In this document: piece after piece, positions 17,597 to 26,066 of the stretch | How the letters are laid out: every line of letters starts with the position of its first letter | Numbering within the stretch: the stretch's first letter is position 1 | Origin: Nostoc sp. FACHB-152 | GTDB lineage: Bacteria; Cyanobacteriota; Cyanobacteriia; Cyanobacteriales; Nostocaceae | NCBI RefSeq assembly: GCF_014697475.1 | Contig: NZ_JACJRV010000002.1 | Coordinates: 309,515-373,514, forward strand | DNA length: 64,000 nucleotides | Direction of reading: 5' to 3' | Position numbers and translations under genes: made by a program | The notes under the pieces: generated by a model | The model's input: the letters and a program-made list of their open reading frames with translations, nothing else | Database searches by the model: none | What the model was told of the DNA's origin: nothing

Positions 17597-18859
17597 ATGC
17601 TAAAAGACGCGCAAGGACTTGATGTTACAACAGACTCACCAGAAGCGATCGCTGCTATCAACCAGTTTATAGATCAATCTCTGAGTTATGGCAAAGATGC
17701 TGAAACTGTAATTCTCAAAGGTGTGAAGGCAGATCCGGGCTGTGCAATGGTTTATGCCTATGCGGCGGCCTATTACCTAACTCAAGAAAATGCTCAGGCT
17801 TGGAAACAAGTTAGACCATTACTAAAAGCGGCTCAATGTAATTTAGTAGGAATAACGAAACGAGAACGGTTGTATATCCAAGCGATCGCAGCTTGGGCGA
17901 TGGGAGCTATTGATCAAGCGATCGCATTACATGAAGAAATAGCGCGTAACTATCCTCGTGACCTGATTTCTGTGCAGCAGGGACAGTATCACTACTTCTA
18001 TTTAGGTGATAAAGAAAGATTGCTCAATATTGCTCAACAGGTTCTAAGAGCTAATCAAGAAAATCATTATCTCTATGGTATGGTTGCGTTTGGTTTAGAA
18101 CAATGCCATCAACTAGAAAAAGCCGAAGCAATGGGTCGAAAAGCAACTGCAATCAATCGTCGCGATCCTTGGGCGCATCATGCAGTTGCCCATGTCATGG
18201 AAACCCAAGGCAGAGTAGATGAGGGCATCGCTTGGATGGAAAGCCTTGCTGATACTTGGGAAAACTGCAACTCTATGCTGTATACACACAATTGGTGGCA
18301 TATAGCTCTTTACTATCTAGAGCGAGGCGATGCACAAAAAGTATTGAGTCTATACGATACTCATGTGTGGGGTAAGGCGAGAAAAGAATCTCCCAAAGAT
18401 CAGGTAGGGGCGATCGCATTGTTGTTAAGGTTAGAATTGCGTGGTGTTGATGTGGGCGATCGCTGGCAAAATTTAAGTGATTATCTTTATGCACGTATTG
18501 ACGAACACGCTTTGCCTTTCCAAGATTTGCACTACATCTATGCCTTAGCTAGAGCTAGAAAATCTGACTGGGTGAACCAAATGCAGCGCAGTATGCAAAA
18601 TCATGCACTAATGGTGAATCCATACTTGCGTCAGAACTGGTTAGAAATTGCGATTCCGGCTGCTAGAGGGATGGTTGCTCATGCTCAAGGTGACTATTCA
18701 ACAGCTAAATTCCAATTAAAAACTGTATTGCCACTATTGCATAGAATCGGTGGTAGCCATGCTCAAAGAGTCTTATTTGAGCAAATATATCGAGATGCCC
18801 TATGGCGCAGCGAAAAGCAAAGTCAGATGTATGCAATTGCTGTCTCAACCAGAGGATAA
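17597..18859 (+). CDS. Tetratricopeptide-repeat protein, TTC38-like
   Basis: A 420-residue soluble, helix-rich protein. Helical-repeat units run through the chain. The stretch RRDPWAHHAVAHVMETQGRVDEGIAWMESLADTW followed by CNSMLYTHNWWHIALYYLERGD matches the conserved core of the TTC38 family (HAVAHV.E..GR...G..WM, HNWWH.AL). The invariant His and Trp residues in that core suggest a binding or even catalytic pocket, but no function is established. The ATG at 17597 gives the only sensible start. It is convergent with the PhnD-like gene across a 27-bp gap holding a HIP1-based hairpin. Confidence 0.85.
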   Translation: MLKDAQGLDVTTDSPEAIAAINQFIDQSLSYGKDAETVILKGVKADPGCAMVYAYAAAYYLTQENAQAWKQVRPLLKAAQCNLVGITKRERLYIQAIAAWAMGAIDQAIALHEEIARNYPRDLISVQQGQYHYFYLGDKERLLNIAQQVLRANQENHYLYGMVAFGLEQCHQLEKAEAMGRKATAINRRDPWAHHAVAHVMETQGRVDEGIAWMESLADTWENCNSMLYTHNWWHIALYYLERGDAQKVLSLYDTHVWGKARKESPKDQVGAIALLLRLELRGVDVGDRWQNLSDYLYARIDEHALPFQDLHYIYALARARKSDWVNQMQRSMQNHALMVNPYLRQNWLEIAIPAARGMVAHAQGDYSTAKFQLKTVLPLLHRIGGSHAQRVLFEQIYRDALWRSEKQSQMYAIAVSTRG

Positions 18860-18877
18860 AAGCTATTGTGCTAAATC

Positions 18878-18900
18878 AGGCGATCGCTAGCTGATCGCCT
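18878..18900. terminator. HIP1-based hairpin between convergent genes
   Basis: aggcgatc (18878-18885) and gatcgcct (18893-18900) form an 8-bp stem around gctagct. The hairpin overlaps the stop codon of the minus-strand PhnD-like gene and lies just after the plus-strand TPR gene. Position suggests a shared terminator, although no T-run follows. Confidence 0.4.
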
Positions 18901-19693
18901 CATATCCAGCCTTGATTGCAGTATTGTAGATTGTAGCGATCGCCTCATATTCTGATAAATCTACAGCCGCAAAACGTCTCACACCAACTTGTTTCATTGC
19001 CGTTTGTAGTTCTGCATCTGGATGAAGCAGAGCCGCTTGAATCTGCTGAGTTAGCAATTTATCTAGATGCTGATTTGCTACCAAAGGAGGCATTGGACAT
19101 GGCCCGATTACTTCCACCACGCGCAGATAATGAGATAAATCAGGACTTTCCCGTAGTTCCTGCTCTAACACTACACTATCAATACCTGCACAATCTGCCA
19201 GCCCTTCTACTACCCAACGAATTGAACGCTGGTGAAAGCCTGATTGAATTGTCTGGGCAAAAAAGTTTTTCGGGTGTCCGCCTTGTAATAATCGATGTCG
19301 GATCAAATTGTAGCCACTGTTAGATCCAGGGTCGTTATAACAAAAGGTTTTACCTGCTAAATCTGCAAAACTGAACAGATGACTCTCAGCATGGACAATC
19401 ACATCCGTAAAGTAAATCGGACGGTTTTGATAACGTGGTGCTTCCATGACGGGAGCAACTACAGGTTGTAATGTCACGACTGGACTAGATCTAACTAGAG
19501 GTAATCCACAAATAAACGCTAAGTCTAGTTGATCTGTTAATAGTATGGGATCTGCTAGTGGATCATATTTGCTTTGGTGAAACTGAGTTTCAATTCCCAA
19601 CACACGACCTAAATAAGTCAGTATTGCTTCGTAAAACCAGAACCAATTGGGAGCTAAGTAAGATATAACTCGCAGCTTTGTTGGTTGGCTCAC
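18887..19693 (-). CDS. PhnD-like (phosphate/phosphonate-type) solute-binding-fold protein without signal peptide
   Basis: A 268-residue protein with the periplasmic-binding-protein fold of the PhnD family. It opens TKLRVISYLAPNWFWFYEAIL and continues DLAFICGLPLV, then VIVHAESHLFSFADLAGKTFCYNDPGSNSGYNLIRHRLL with the ligand-loop Ser/Asn residues, and SVVLEQELRE. It has no signal peptide or lipobox, unlike transport receptors, and no permease or ATPase genes adjoin it. Its start overlaps the stop of a one-helix membrane protein gene (19690-19956) by ATGA, so the pair is translated together. I infer a cytoplasmic sensor or carrier acting with the membrane partner; the ligand is unknown. Confidence 0.75.
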   Translation of the reverse strand: MSQPTKLRVISYLAPNWFWFYEAILTYLGRVLGIETQFHQSKYDPLADPILLTDQLDLAFICGLPLVRSSPVVTLQPVVAPVMEAPRYQNRPIYFTDVIVHAESHLFSFADLAGKTFCYNDPGSNSGYNLIRHRLLQGGHPKNFFAQTIQSGFHQRSIRWVVEGLADCAGIDSVVLEQELRESPDLSHYLRVVEVIGPCPMPPLVANQHLDKLLTQQIQAALLHPDAELQTAMKQVGVRRFAAVDLSEYEAIATIYNTAIKAGYEAIS

Positions 19694-19956
19694 TTGCTAC
19701 TCTCTAAATCTAATTCATCTTGCTGTGTTGGAACTATCAACAGCTTGCGGGAAGACCAATGAATACTCACGAAAATCAAACTCATCAACGTTAAAAGCAT
19801 GATGCTAAAAACTATGCCGTAGCCTTTAGTGTGCCACCATAGACGCTGGAGAGATATTTTAACCAGTCGCACAGGTCGCCACAGGTCTTGATTAACGCTT
19901 TGAGAATTATCCATACTGATAGTTAAGGATACTGTGTTCTGTGGCGCGATTGTCAT
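19690..19956 (-). CDS. Small single-helix membrane protein coupled to the PhnD-like gene
   Basis: An 88-residue protein: a polar N-terminal arm, a basic stretch (RPVRLVKISLQRLWWHTKGYG), one membrane helix (about 49-68, IVFSIMLLTLMSLIFVSIHW) and a short acidic tail (DELDLESSK). It has no family I recognise. Its stop overlaps the start of the PhnD-like gene (ATGA at 19690-19693), which supports it as a real gene and suggests the two products act together at the membrane. The charge pattern favours a cytoplasmic N-terminus. Confidence 0.6.
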   Translation of the reverse strand: MTIAPQNTVSLTISMDNSQSVNQDLWRPVRLVKISLQRLWWHTKGYGIVFSIMLLTLMSLIFVSIHWSSRKLLIVPTQQDELDLESSK

Positions 19957-20120
19957 TTTTACTACTCCTGAAAGTTATGAAAGTTAAATACGGTAATTCG
20001 ACTGGTTTAGTGGTGTATTTTAAATATGGCATAGCTTGATGCAACAGGCAATCCCTAATCTTTTTGATGCGATCTCTGGCTAGTAAGCTATTAGGCATTT
20101 AACTTGCACATTATTAATTT

Positions 20121-20332
20121 AACGTGAGTTCGACGGAGCTAAAAAACCCCTCTCCAAACCTCTCCCCCTGTGGGGGAGAGGCTTTGAAACCCTTATCTTT
20201 AGTTGAAATATCACAATGTTTTAGCCCCTCTCCGCGTCGGAGCGAAAAGTTGAGCCAGTGCGTTGGACGGGTTTCCCGGCGCAAAACTTTTCAAGACAGA
20301 GGGGTTGGGGAGAGGTTCATCGAACTCACGTT
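20121..20332 (+). mobile_element. AACGTGAG-type MITE inserted in the TAAGCT element
   Basis: Inverted ends are aacgtgagttcga and tcgaactcacgtt, flanked by aattt on both sides (20116-20120 and 20333-20337). The interior has facing C-rich and G-rich blocks (cccctctccaaacctctccc and ggggttggggagagg). It is 57 bp longer than its sister at 36784-36938 because of a further insertion near 20242-20292. There is no transposase or credible open frame inside. Confidence 0.85.
20242..20292. repeat. Small palindromic repeat nested inside the MITE
   Basis: gaaaagtt (20244-20251) and aacttttc (20285-20292) bracket a core gagccagtgcgttggacggg...tttcccggcg. The sister element at 36784-36938 has no such block here. 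Similar cores occur at about 7010-7050 (in reverse, cgggaaacgcgcccaacgcg) and 58082-58105 (gcgtgggcgggtttcccgac), so this is a dispersed repeat in its own right. Confidence 0.65.
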
Positions 20333-20523
20333 AATTTAAGGAAAAACGTCAATTTCTCTCCCCTGCTCCTCTGCGCCCCTGCGGTCTACACTGCAAATTA
20401 GGTGCTGAATAGCTTATTAAGTGCATCACCTCAAAACCTCTCCCCTGCTCCCTTCCCCCGTGCTTTTTCATGTGTCACGCTGGTAATGAAGATTTCAATG
20501 CCTTGTTTCAAGTCCCAGTGAGA

Positions 20524-21156
20524 ATGTCTAATCAAGTTTGGTTATCACAGTTGCGAAAAAACAGAGCGATCGCTGTCATCCGTGCGTCAAAAATGGAAAT
20601 AGGCGAACAGATGGCAATGGCGGTAGCATCTGGAGGAATGCAGCTAATAGAAATTACCTGGAATAGCGATCGCGCCGCAGAATTAATCGCTAAACTACGC
20701 TTAAAATTGCCAGATTGCATAATTGGTACAGGTACGCTGTTCAACGTGCAGCAGTTAAAAGATGCGATCGCCACAGGAGCGCAATTCTTATTTTCACCCT
20801 ATGTTGATGGTGCAATGATTGCCGCAGCAGTAGCAAAAGATGTGCCGATAATTCCTGGGGCGTTGACTCCTACAGAGATTGTTAGTGCTTGGCATCAAGG
20901 AGCTAGTTGTGTGAAAGTCTTTCCTGTGCAAGCAGTGGGGGGAGCCAGTTATATCAAGAGTTTACAAGGGCCACTGGGGCATATTCCTGTCATTCCTACA
21001 GGTGGGGTAAGATTAGATAATGCCCAAGACTTTATCCAAGCGGGGGCTGTGGCTGTTGGTTTAAGCAGTGAATTGTTTCCCCAGAAACTGGTAGCGGCAG
21101 AAAATTGGCAAGCGATCGCCCAAAATACAAGTCAGCTAATGCAGCAATTAGCGTAG
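20524..21156 (+). CDS. eda: KDPG/KHG aldolase
   Basis: Cleaves 2-keto-3-deoxy-6-phosphogluconate to pyruvate and glyceraldehyde-3-phosphate (Entner-Doudoroff pathway), and in many members also 4-hydroxy-2-oxoglutarate. It is a 210-residue TIM-barrel, the usual length. Read from ATG 20524: catalytic Glu43 in LIEITWNSD, the PGALTPTE loop at 111-118, Schiff-base Lys131 in SCVKVFPVQA and the phosphate-binding GG at 160-161 (IPTGGVRLDN). The frame is also open from ATG 20470, but that adds 18 residues not expected for the family. It is preceded by the nested repeat region and followed by an L,D-transpeptidase gene with an 80-bp gap. Confidence 0.93.
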   Translation: MSNQVWLSQLRKNRAIAVIRASKMEIGEQMAMAVASGGMQLIEITWNSDRAAELIAKLRLKLPDCIIGTGTLFNVQQLKDAIATGAQFLFSPYVDGAMIAAAVAKDVPIIPGALTPTEIVSAWHQGASCVKVFPVQAVGGASYIKSLQGPLGHIPVIPTGGVRLDNAQDFIQAGAVAVGLSSELFPQKLVAAENWQAIAQNTSQLMQQLA

Positions 21157-21236
21157 CAAAATACACACTTAATGAAGTCATAGGCTAAAAAGTAAAAAGG
21201 AAAATAATTCCCTAGACTCTTAGAGTGCAATAGATT

Positions 21237-21746
21237 ATGAAAAGCCTGATTAATTCTGAGCCGATGCGTCACTTAAAAAAAATTGTTCTAAGTGCAGCAA
21301 TATCTTTAAGTGTAATTAGCATTGCAACAAGTACAGCCGCAAGTGCAAAAACCGCGACAATTAAACAAACTATCCAAACTCTACAAAAATCAGACCAACG
21401 TTGGATTCAAGTTAATCTCTCAACACAAAGGCTAATCGCTTGGGAAGGAAAAAAACGAGTTTACGCAGTGGCTATTTCCACAGGTAAAAGGACTACTCCG
21501 ACGCGTGTTGGTAGTTTTAAAATTCAATCCAAGTACAAATCTGCTCGGATGCGCGGTAGAGACTATGATGTTGCCAAAGTCCCTTATACAATGTATTACC
21601 AAGGTAGCTACGGAATTCACGGAGCCTACTGGCATAAAAAATTTGGTACACCAGTCAGTCATGGTTGCATAAATGTTGCTCCTAATCATGCCAAATGGTT
21701 ATTCAACTGGGCATCACTAGGAACAGCCGTAATCATTCATAAATAG
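21237..21746 (+). CDS. L,D-transpeptidase (YkuD), first of a tandem pair
   Basis: Forms 3-3 cross-links in peptidoglycan or anchors proteins to it, using an active-site cysteine. It has 169 residues with an N-terminal signal peptide (VLSAAISLSVISIATSTAASA, about 17-37). The YkuD domain follows, opening with WIQVNLSTQRLIAWEGKKRVYAVAIS and ending in the signature YGIHGAYWH...TPVSHGCINV, with His128, His142 and catalytic Cys144. It acts in the periplasm. The second transpeptidase 594 bp downstream is clearly a paralog, about half identical by eye over the catalytic domain. Confidence 0.93.
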   Translation: MKSLINSEPMRHLKKIVLSAAISLSVISIATSTAASAKTATIKQTIQTLQKSDQRWIQVNLSTQRLIAWEGKKRVYAVAISTGKRTTPTRVGSFKIQSKYKSARMRGRDYDVAKVPYTMYYQGSYGIHGAYWHKKFGTPVSHGCINVAPNHAKWLFNWASLGTAVIIHK

Positions 21747-22340
21747 ACTAGCAAAAAATTTATAGCAGGGAATAGCTTTGAAAGCTTCGTTTGTTGATTA
21801 GCTTGTGTCCTAACCTTTACTTCGACTGCTATATAAACAAAAAGAAACAGTAAACAGTTATTAGTGAACTGTTTACTGCTATAACAACAAATCAAGATAT
21901 TACTAGAGTCGGCTCCGGAATCGCAACAATTTAACTTGAAGTAAGGAATAGCAGACTAGATTACTGTAGTCAGCCCACATCATACTGCGTAAATCCTGTG
22001 GAAAATTACAAGTGCAAATATCGAGCCAAGCAAGTTTGCACTATCTCAAATCACAAACCAAGTCTAGAAATCGCAAGCAGTAAAAGGCACATTTAAGCTA
22101 GATACAAAGGTAGAAATACTTCTGAGTCTAAAGGCGGAAAACCCTATCTTATCCCTTTAGACCTACTTACAAAATCCAACCTTAGTACGTAGCAGCTTAC
22201 TTTGTCATAGATAATACTGGTATTAATAGACGTTATTGGATGAGCCGTGTAGATTTTCCACAAACAACAGGGAATTAGTTTGAAAATTTGTAGTTCTGAA
22301 AACTACAACATATTTTTTTGTTGTTAAAAGGTGATGCATA
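21747..22340. other. Gap between the two L,D-transpeptidase genes
   Basis: The left part is a 73-bp TATAGCAG...CTGCTATA element at 21761-21833, followed by a short inverted repeat (aacagtaaacagttattag and gaactgtttactg). The rest looks like a leader/promoter region for the second gene, with an AAAGGTG ribosome site ahead of ATG 22341. No gene is seen. Confidence 0.55.
21761..21833. repeat. TATAGCAG/CTGCTATA dispersed element
   Basis: The ends tatagcag and ctgctata are inverted repeats. The right half, gtcctaacctttacttcgac, recurs at 55064-55090 (gtcctaacctatatttcgtc) and in reverse at 8836-8870 (gtcgaagtaaaggttaggac). At least three copies are therefore visible in this window. Non-coding. 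Confidence 0.7.
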
Positions 22341-22880
22341 ATGCAAACCCGGATTCGTAGTGTTGGACTTCGTCGCTCAGGGAATTTTTTGACAGGTATA
22401 GCATTGCTGTTAGCGACTTTTTTTTCTTCGTCGTTACCGACAACGGCTGATCCCAACTCTGTGATTGCAACAGCAGCGTCAGTCAATAACAAAAGCTTCA
22501 AAATATCTGACAGTCGGCAAGTTTCACAACCTCGGCGGATTGAAATTGATTTATCCCAGCAACGCTTACGTGCATGGGAAGGCAAAAAGCTAGTTTATTC
22601 GTTCCGCGTATCTACAGGCAAACGAGCCACCCCTACACCCGTTGGTAGATTTCGTATTCAGTCAAAGTATCGCACTAATAGAATGCGGGGTCAGGGCTAC
22701 GACATTCCTGATGTGCCTTATGCAATGTATTTTTATGAAGGCTATGCGATTCATGGTGCTTATTGGCATAACCGATTTGGCACTCCCGTCAGCCACGGTT
22801 GCGTAAATTTGCCAGTTAAGCAGGCGCGTAAGCTATACAGTTGGACAACGCCAGGGACTTTAGTATTAGTTCAACGTTAA
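22341..22880 (+). CDS. L,D-transpeptidase (YkuD), second of a tandem pair
   Basis: A 179-residue periplasmic cell-wall enzyme. The signal region has an Arg-rich n-region and the hydrophobic core FLTGIALLLATFFSSSLPTTA. The YkuD domain runs from about 66 to the end: RIEIDLSQQRLRAWEGKKLVYSFRVS, then IHGAYWHNRFGTPVSHGCVNLP with His138, His152 and catalytic Cys154. The shared phrases WEGKK.VY, STGKR.TPT.VG.F.IQSKY and HGAYWH..FGTPVSHGC with the preceding gene show tandem duplication. The 594-bp gap with its own leader suggests separate promoters. Confidence 0.93.
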   Translation: MQTRIRSVGLRRSGNFLTGIALLLATFFSSSLPTTADPNSVIATAASVNNKSFKISDSRQVSQPRRIEIDLSQQRLRAWEGKKLVYSFRVSTGKRATPTPVGRFRIQSKYRTNRMRGQGYDIPDVPYAMYFYEGYAIHGAYWHNRFGTPVSHGCVNLPVKQARKLYSWTTPGTLVLVQR

Positions 22881-23084
22881 GGTTAATTTTGATAACTTAA
22901 GGATGGGCTTTTGCCTGTCCTTGATGTTTTTCTGTATTGGAATTTGTGAATTTCATACTCAACGTAACTCAATATAGCAACCCGTGTAGGAGAGCCAAAC
23001 AAATCTATTGCCTATTGCCTATTCCCTATTGCCTGCTATATCTTGAGTGCGATCGCCTGGATGATTAGAGCATTGAAAATCACT

Positions 23085-24089
23085 TTAGTTATTGAACTGT
23101 TTACAATTCAGAATTCTGGTTTTTTTTTGGGTAAAAACCCAATTTCCTGGCGCAGTCCATTGAACACAATCTCGTCCTTTTGCCTTTGCTCCATACAATG
23201 CTTGATCTGCTGCCATAATTATTGCTTCAAAACTAGAATCAATTTGAGGAATGACTGTAGACAAACCAGAACTTATGGTGACACAAGAACTCACTGATGA
23301 ACTCTTATGGGGAATAGCAAGCGAGCGCACAGCAAAACAAATTTTCTGAGCAATTTGAGTTGCTCCCTGCTTGTTTGTATTAGGCAAAATTACTACAAAT
23401 TCTTCCCCACCATAACGAGCTACTAAATCGGTAGGACGCTGAACAACATTTTTAATAGCTTGGGCAATCTGAAAAAGGCAGCTATCCCCTAAAAGATGAC
23501 CATAAGTATCATTGTAAAATTTGAAAAAATCAATGTCGCAAAGAATAATAGAAATAGGCTGTTGCTCTCGGATCATGCGCTGCCATTCAACAGAGAGATA
23601 CTCTTCAAAGTGTCTGCGGTTAGCTACTTGAGTTAAACTATCAACATTAGCTAATTGTTGCAATTGTTGATTAGCAATAACAAGTTTTTGCTGTAGCTGC
23701 GATTGCTGAATCAACATTTTTACCCGTTGTCGCAAGGTTGTCCATTGAATAGGTTTAATCAAATAATCTACGACACCTAATTGAAATGCACGGTCAACTG
23801 ATTCTTGATCTTCAAGACCTGTAATCATTAAAACTGGAGTGTGGTTGCTAAAATCAAAAGACCGCAACTTATCGCAGAACTCGAACCCATCCATATCTGG
23901 CATGAGGGCATCAAGAAGTATAAGATCGGGGCGCACTTGCTGAAAAATACTTAAAGCCTCTGTACCATTGTTGGCTTCTGCTACTTGATACCCTACTTCC
24001 TCCAAATAAAGTCGTAGTAACGTTCGCATGGATGGTTCATCGTCAACAATGAGAATTAAACACTGATTTTCTTGAATAGTGGCTCTCAT
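23085..24089 (-). CDS. Response regulator with diguanylate cyclase output (REC-GGDEF)
   Basis: When phosphorylated, likely makes the second messenger cyclic di-GMP. It has 334 residues. The receiver domain (about 10-125) has the acidic pair Asp16-Asp17, phospho-acceptor Asp60 (LILLDALMPDMDG) and conserved Lys112. A Gln-rich coiled coil (about 125-148) leads to the GGDEF domain (about 150-320), with DSLTQVANRRHFEE, CDIDFFKFYND and an intact GGEEF at 227-231. An RxxD inhibition site (Arg218-Asp221) sits five residues before it, so product feedback is expected. It lies downstream of two sensor kinases on the same strand but 650 bp away. Confidence 0.93.
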   Translation of the reverse strand: MRATIQENQCLILIVDDEPSMRTLLRLYLEEVGYQVAEANNGTEALSIFQQVRPDLILLDALMPDMDGFEFCDKLRSFDFSNHTPVLMITGLEDQESVDRAFQLGVVDYLIKPIQWTTLRQRVKMLIQQSQLQQKLVIANQQLQQLANVDSLTQVANRRHFEEYLSVEWQRMIREQQPISIILCDIDFFKFYNDTYGHLLGDSCLFQIAQAIKNVVQRPTDLVARYGGEEFVVILPNTNKQGATQIAQKICFAVRSLAIPHKSSSVSSCVTISSGLSTVIPQIDSSFEAIIMAADQALYGAKAKGRDCVQWTAPGNWVFTQKKTRILNCKQFNN

Positions 24090-24740
24090 TATGAGGGGAA
24101 TGGCTAAATTTTTCCTATCTCAGCGTGTTACTTTGTATGATGCAAAAACTCTCGCTCCTTGATAAATAAATTATTGACTTATTTTATCGTCTTCAGAATT
24201 TAGCGCCTCATAAGTATTTTTGAGCATAATATTTATTGAAACGCAAGTAGTCTTGATTCTAGATGTAAATACTAACACGATAATAATGATGTAACTCAAA
24301 TTACGCCAATACCAAAAGAAGGATTTTCAGTTAATTATGTAGCCAGCAAGTATCAGGCTATATACTGAGACTAGCTCTGTCAAAGCAAGGAGCAGCGAAG
24401 AGTAGACTTCAGCAGCACCCTACACATAGCACACTGAAGCTAAGTAATAGTTTTTTTGACTTCGAGCTAGTTTTAACGTGAATTCGATTACACTAAAAAA
24501 TCCCTCTCCCTACCTCTGCCCGACGCGGCTACCGTGTACACACAAGTCTGATAAAATTGACTAATAGCATTTTGATCCCCTTAAGCCTTCAAAGGTTCAA
24601 AGTTCAGCCTTAGAAGCTCAAGTTTCACCATCAGAGGTTCAAGTTTTACCCCAGCACCCTCACTTCTCGCACTCCCAGCCCAAAGTACTCTCTTTGAGAG
24701 CAACTTGGTATCAGCAGATAACCTTAACTAAACCGTATTG
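24090..24740. other. Gap with a truncated MITE and degenerate TTCAAAG-type repeats
   Basis: At 24475 there is a left end of the AACGTGAG family (aacgtgaattcga) followed by the cccgacgcggctaccgtgtacacacaag block that also flanks the tandem repeat at 34 kb; no right end is found. From about 24585 to 24645 there is an imprecise repetition of aggttcaa/agctcaagtt-like units. No gene is seen. Confidence 0.55.
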
Positions 24741-25994
24741 CTACAAAGGCAACACGATCGCAAATTCAGTGCCTTGATTGAGAGTAGAATTTACCTGAAT
24801 CGTGCCACCATGCTTTTCTACTACAATTTGATGAGCGATCGCTAATCCCAGTCCAGTACCTTTACCTAGTGCTTTTGTGGTGAATAGACTATCAAAAATC
24901 CGTTGCTTTACGTCGTCTGTCATGCCCATACCATTATCTGAAATGCGAATCGTTACATATTCAGGGCTTAACTTCTGAGTGCAGATGTTAATTGTCAAGG
25001 AACCATCTACTCGTTTTCCCTGCTGCCAAACATCTTCTAAAGCATCAACGGCATTAGCCAAGATATTCATGAACACTTGATTGAGTTGTCCCGGATAACA
25101 CTCAATCTTTGGTAAAGAAGCATATTGTTTGATAATTTTGATTTCGGGTCGTTGCCCCAACCCTTTGAGACGATGCCGCAAAATTAATAATGTATCGTCC
25201 AGCCCCTCATGGACATCAAACATCACCTTTGTGAATGTGTCAGTGCGGGCAAAATTTCGCAGCGATATGGATATATCTTTGATTCGGTCTGTGCTGACCT
25301 GCATGGAATTGAGGAGCTTTGGTAAATCTTCTAAGATAAACTCTAAATCTGTTTCGGCGATCGCATTTTGAAGGACAAGTGGTAGTTGGGAATAATTTTG
25401 CTGACATAATTGCAGGACATGAGTGAGATCGGCAATATAATCTTGAGCCGGATGAATATTGCTAATAATGCAGCTAATAGGATTATTCATTTCATGTGCT
25501 ACACCTGCTACCAATTGACCAAGCATTGAGAGCTTTTCTTGTTGCACCAGTTGCACTTGTGCCTTTTGTAATTCTGTGGTGCGTTCTATAACTTTTTGTT
25601 CAAGGTTATCGGTCAATTGCTTCAGTTGTAAATGCATTCGCACTCTGGCAATTACTTCTGCTTGTTCAAAAGGTTTGGGAATATAATCAACGGCTCCTAA
25701 AGAGAGTCCTTTCAACTTATTTTCAGTATCCGCCAACGCTGTCATAAAAATAATTGGAATACTTTGCGTTAATGGATCAGCTTTGAGTCTCTGACAAGTT
25801 TCAAACCCATCGATTCCAGGCATTTGCACATCTAACAAAATCAGAGCAGGTAGTTTATGCCGTACAAGTTCAATTGCGCTTTCTCCATCTTCGGCAACTC
25901 GAACCGCAAAACCTGCACTTTTGAGTGCTTGTGATAGTATCGACAAATTAGTGGGATTATCATCAACAATTAATACAAAATCAGAGTTTTTCAT
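24741..25994 (-). CDS. Receiver-domain sensor histidine kinase (REC-HisKA-HATPase)
   Basis: A 417-residue soluble kinase. An N-terminal receiver domain (about 6-122; acidic pair Asp11-Asp12, phospho-acceptor Asp55 in LILLDVQMPG, Lys107) is joined by a coiled coil (about 123-157) to the kinase core. His167 in GVAHEMNNPI is the autophosphorylation site. The ATP-binding part shows NILANAVDALED (N box), DNGMGMTDD (G1), FDSLFTTKALGKGTGLGLAIAHQI (F and G2). The domain order, with the receiver first, is typical of cyanobacterial phosphorelay intermediates. It is 72 bp downstream of the hybrid kinase on the same strand, so the two probably form an operon. Confidence 0.93.
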   Translation of the reverse strand: MKNSDFVLIVDDNPTNLSILSQALKSAGFAVRVAEDGESAIELVRHKLPALILLDVQMPGIDGFETCQRLKADPLTQSIPIIFMTALADTENKLKGLSLGAVDYIPKPFEQAEVIARVRMHLQLKQLTDNLEQKVIERTTELQKAQVQLVQQEKLSMLGQLVAGVAHEMNNPISCIISNIHPAQDYIADLTHVLQLCQQNYSQLPLVLQNAIAETDLEFILEDLPKLLNSMQVSTDRIKDISISLRNFARTDTFTKVMFDVHEGLDDTLLILRHRLKGLGQRPEIKIIKQYASLPKIECYPGQLNQVFMNILANAVDALEDVWQQGKRVDGSLTINICTQKLSPEYVTIRISDNGMGMTDDVKQRIFDSLFTTKALGKGTGLGLAIAHQIVVEKHGGTIQVNSTLNQGTEFAIVLPL

Positions 25995-26066
25995 TAGTTA
26001 AAAAATTATTTTTATAGAGGAAATTGAAAAACAAATAATTACTATCTAATAGGAATTATTTACAAT

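Larger units (their letters stand above)
20084..20416 (+). mobile_element. TAAGCT-type element split by a second MITE
   Basis: Its ends (taagctattaggcatttaac at the left, gcaaattaggtgctgaatag at the right) match the element at 3337-3452. Between them lies a 212-bp element of a different family with a 5-bp target duplication. Removing that insert and one copy of the duplication leaves exactly 116 bp, the length of the intact copy. This is direct evidence that it was an intact element when the second one landed in it. Confidence 0.85.

Noticed and set aside
20124-20339. 71-residue open frame
   Set aside because: It lies wholly within the AACGTGAG MITE and its nested insert; the intact sister element does not conserve the frame.
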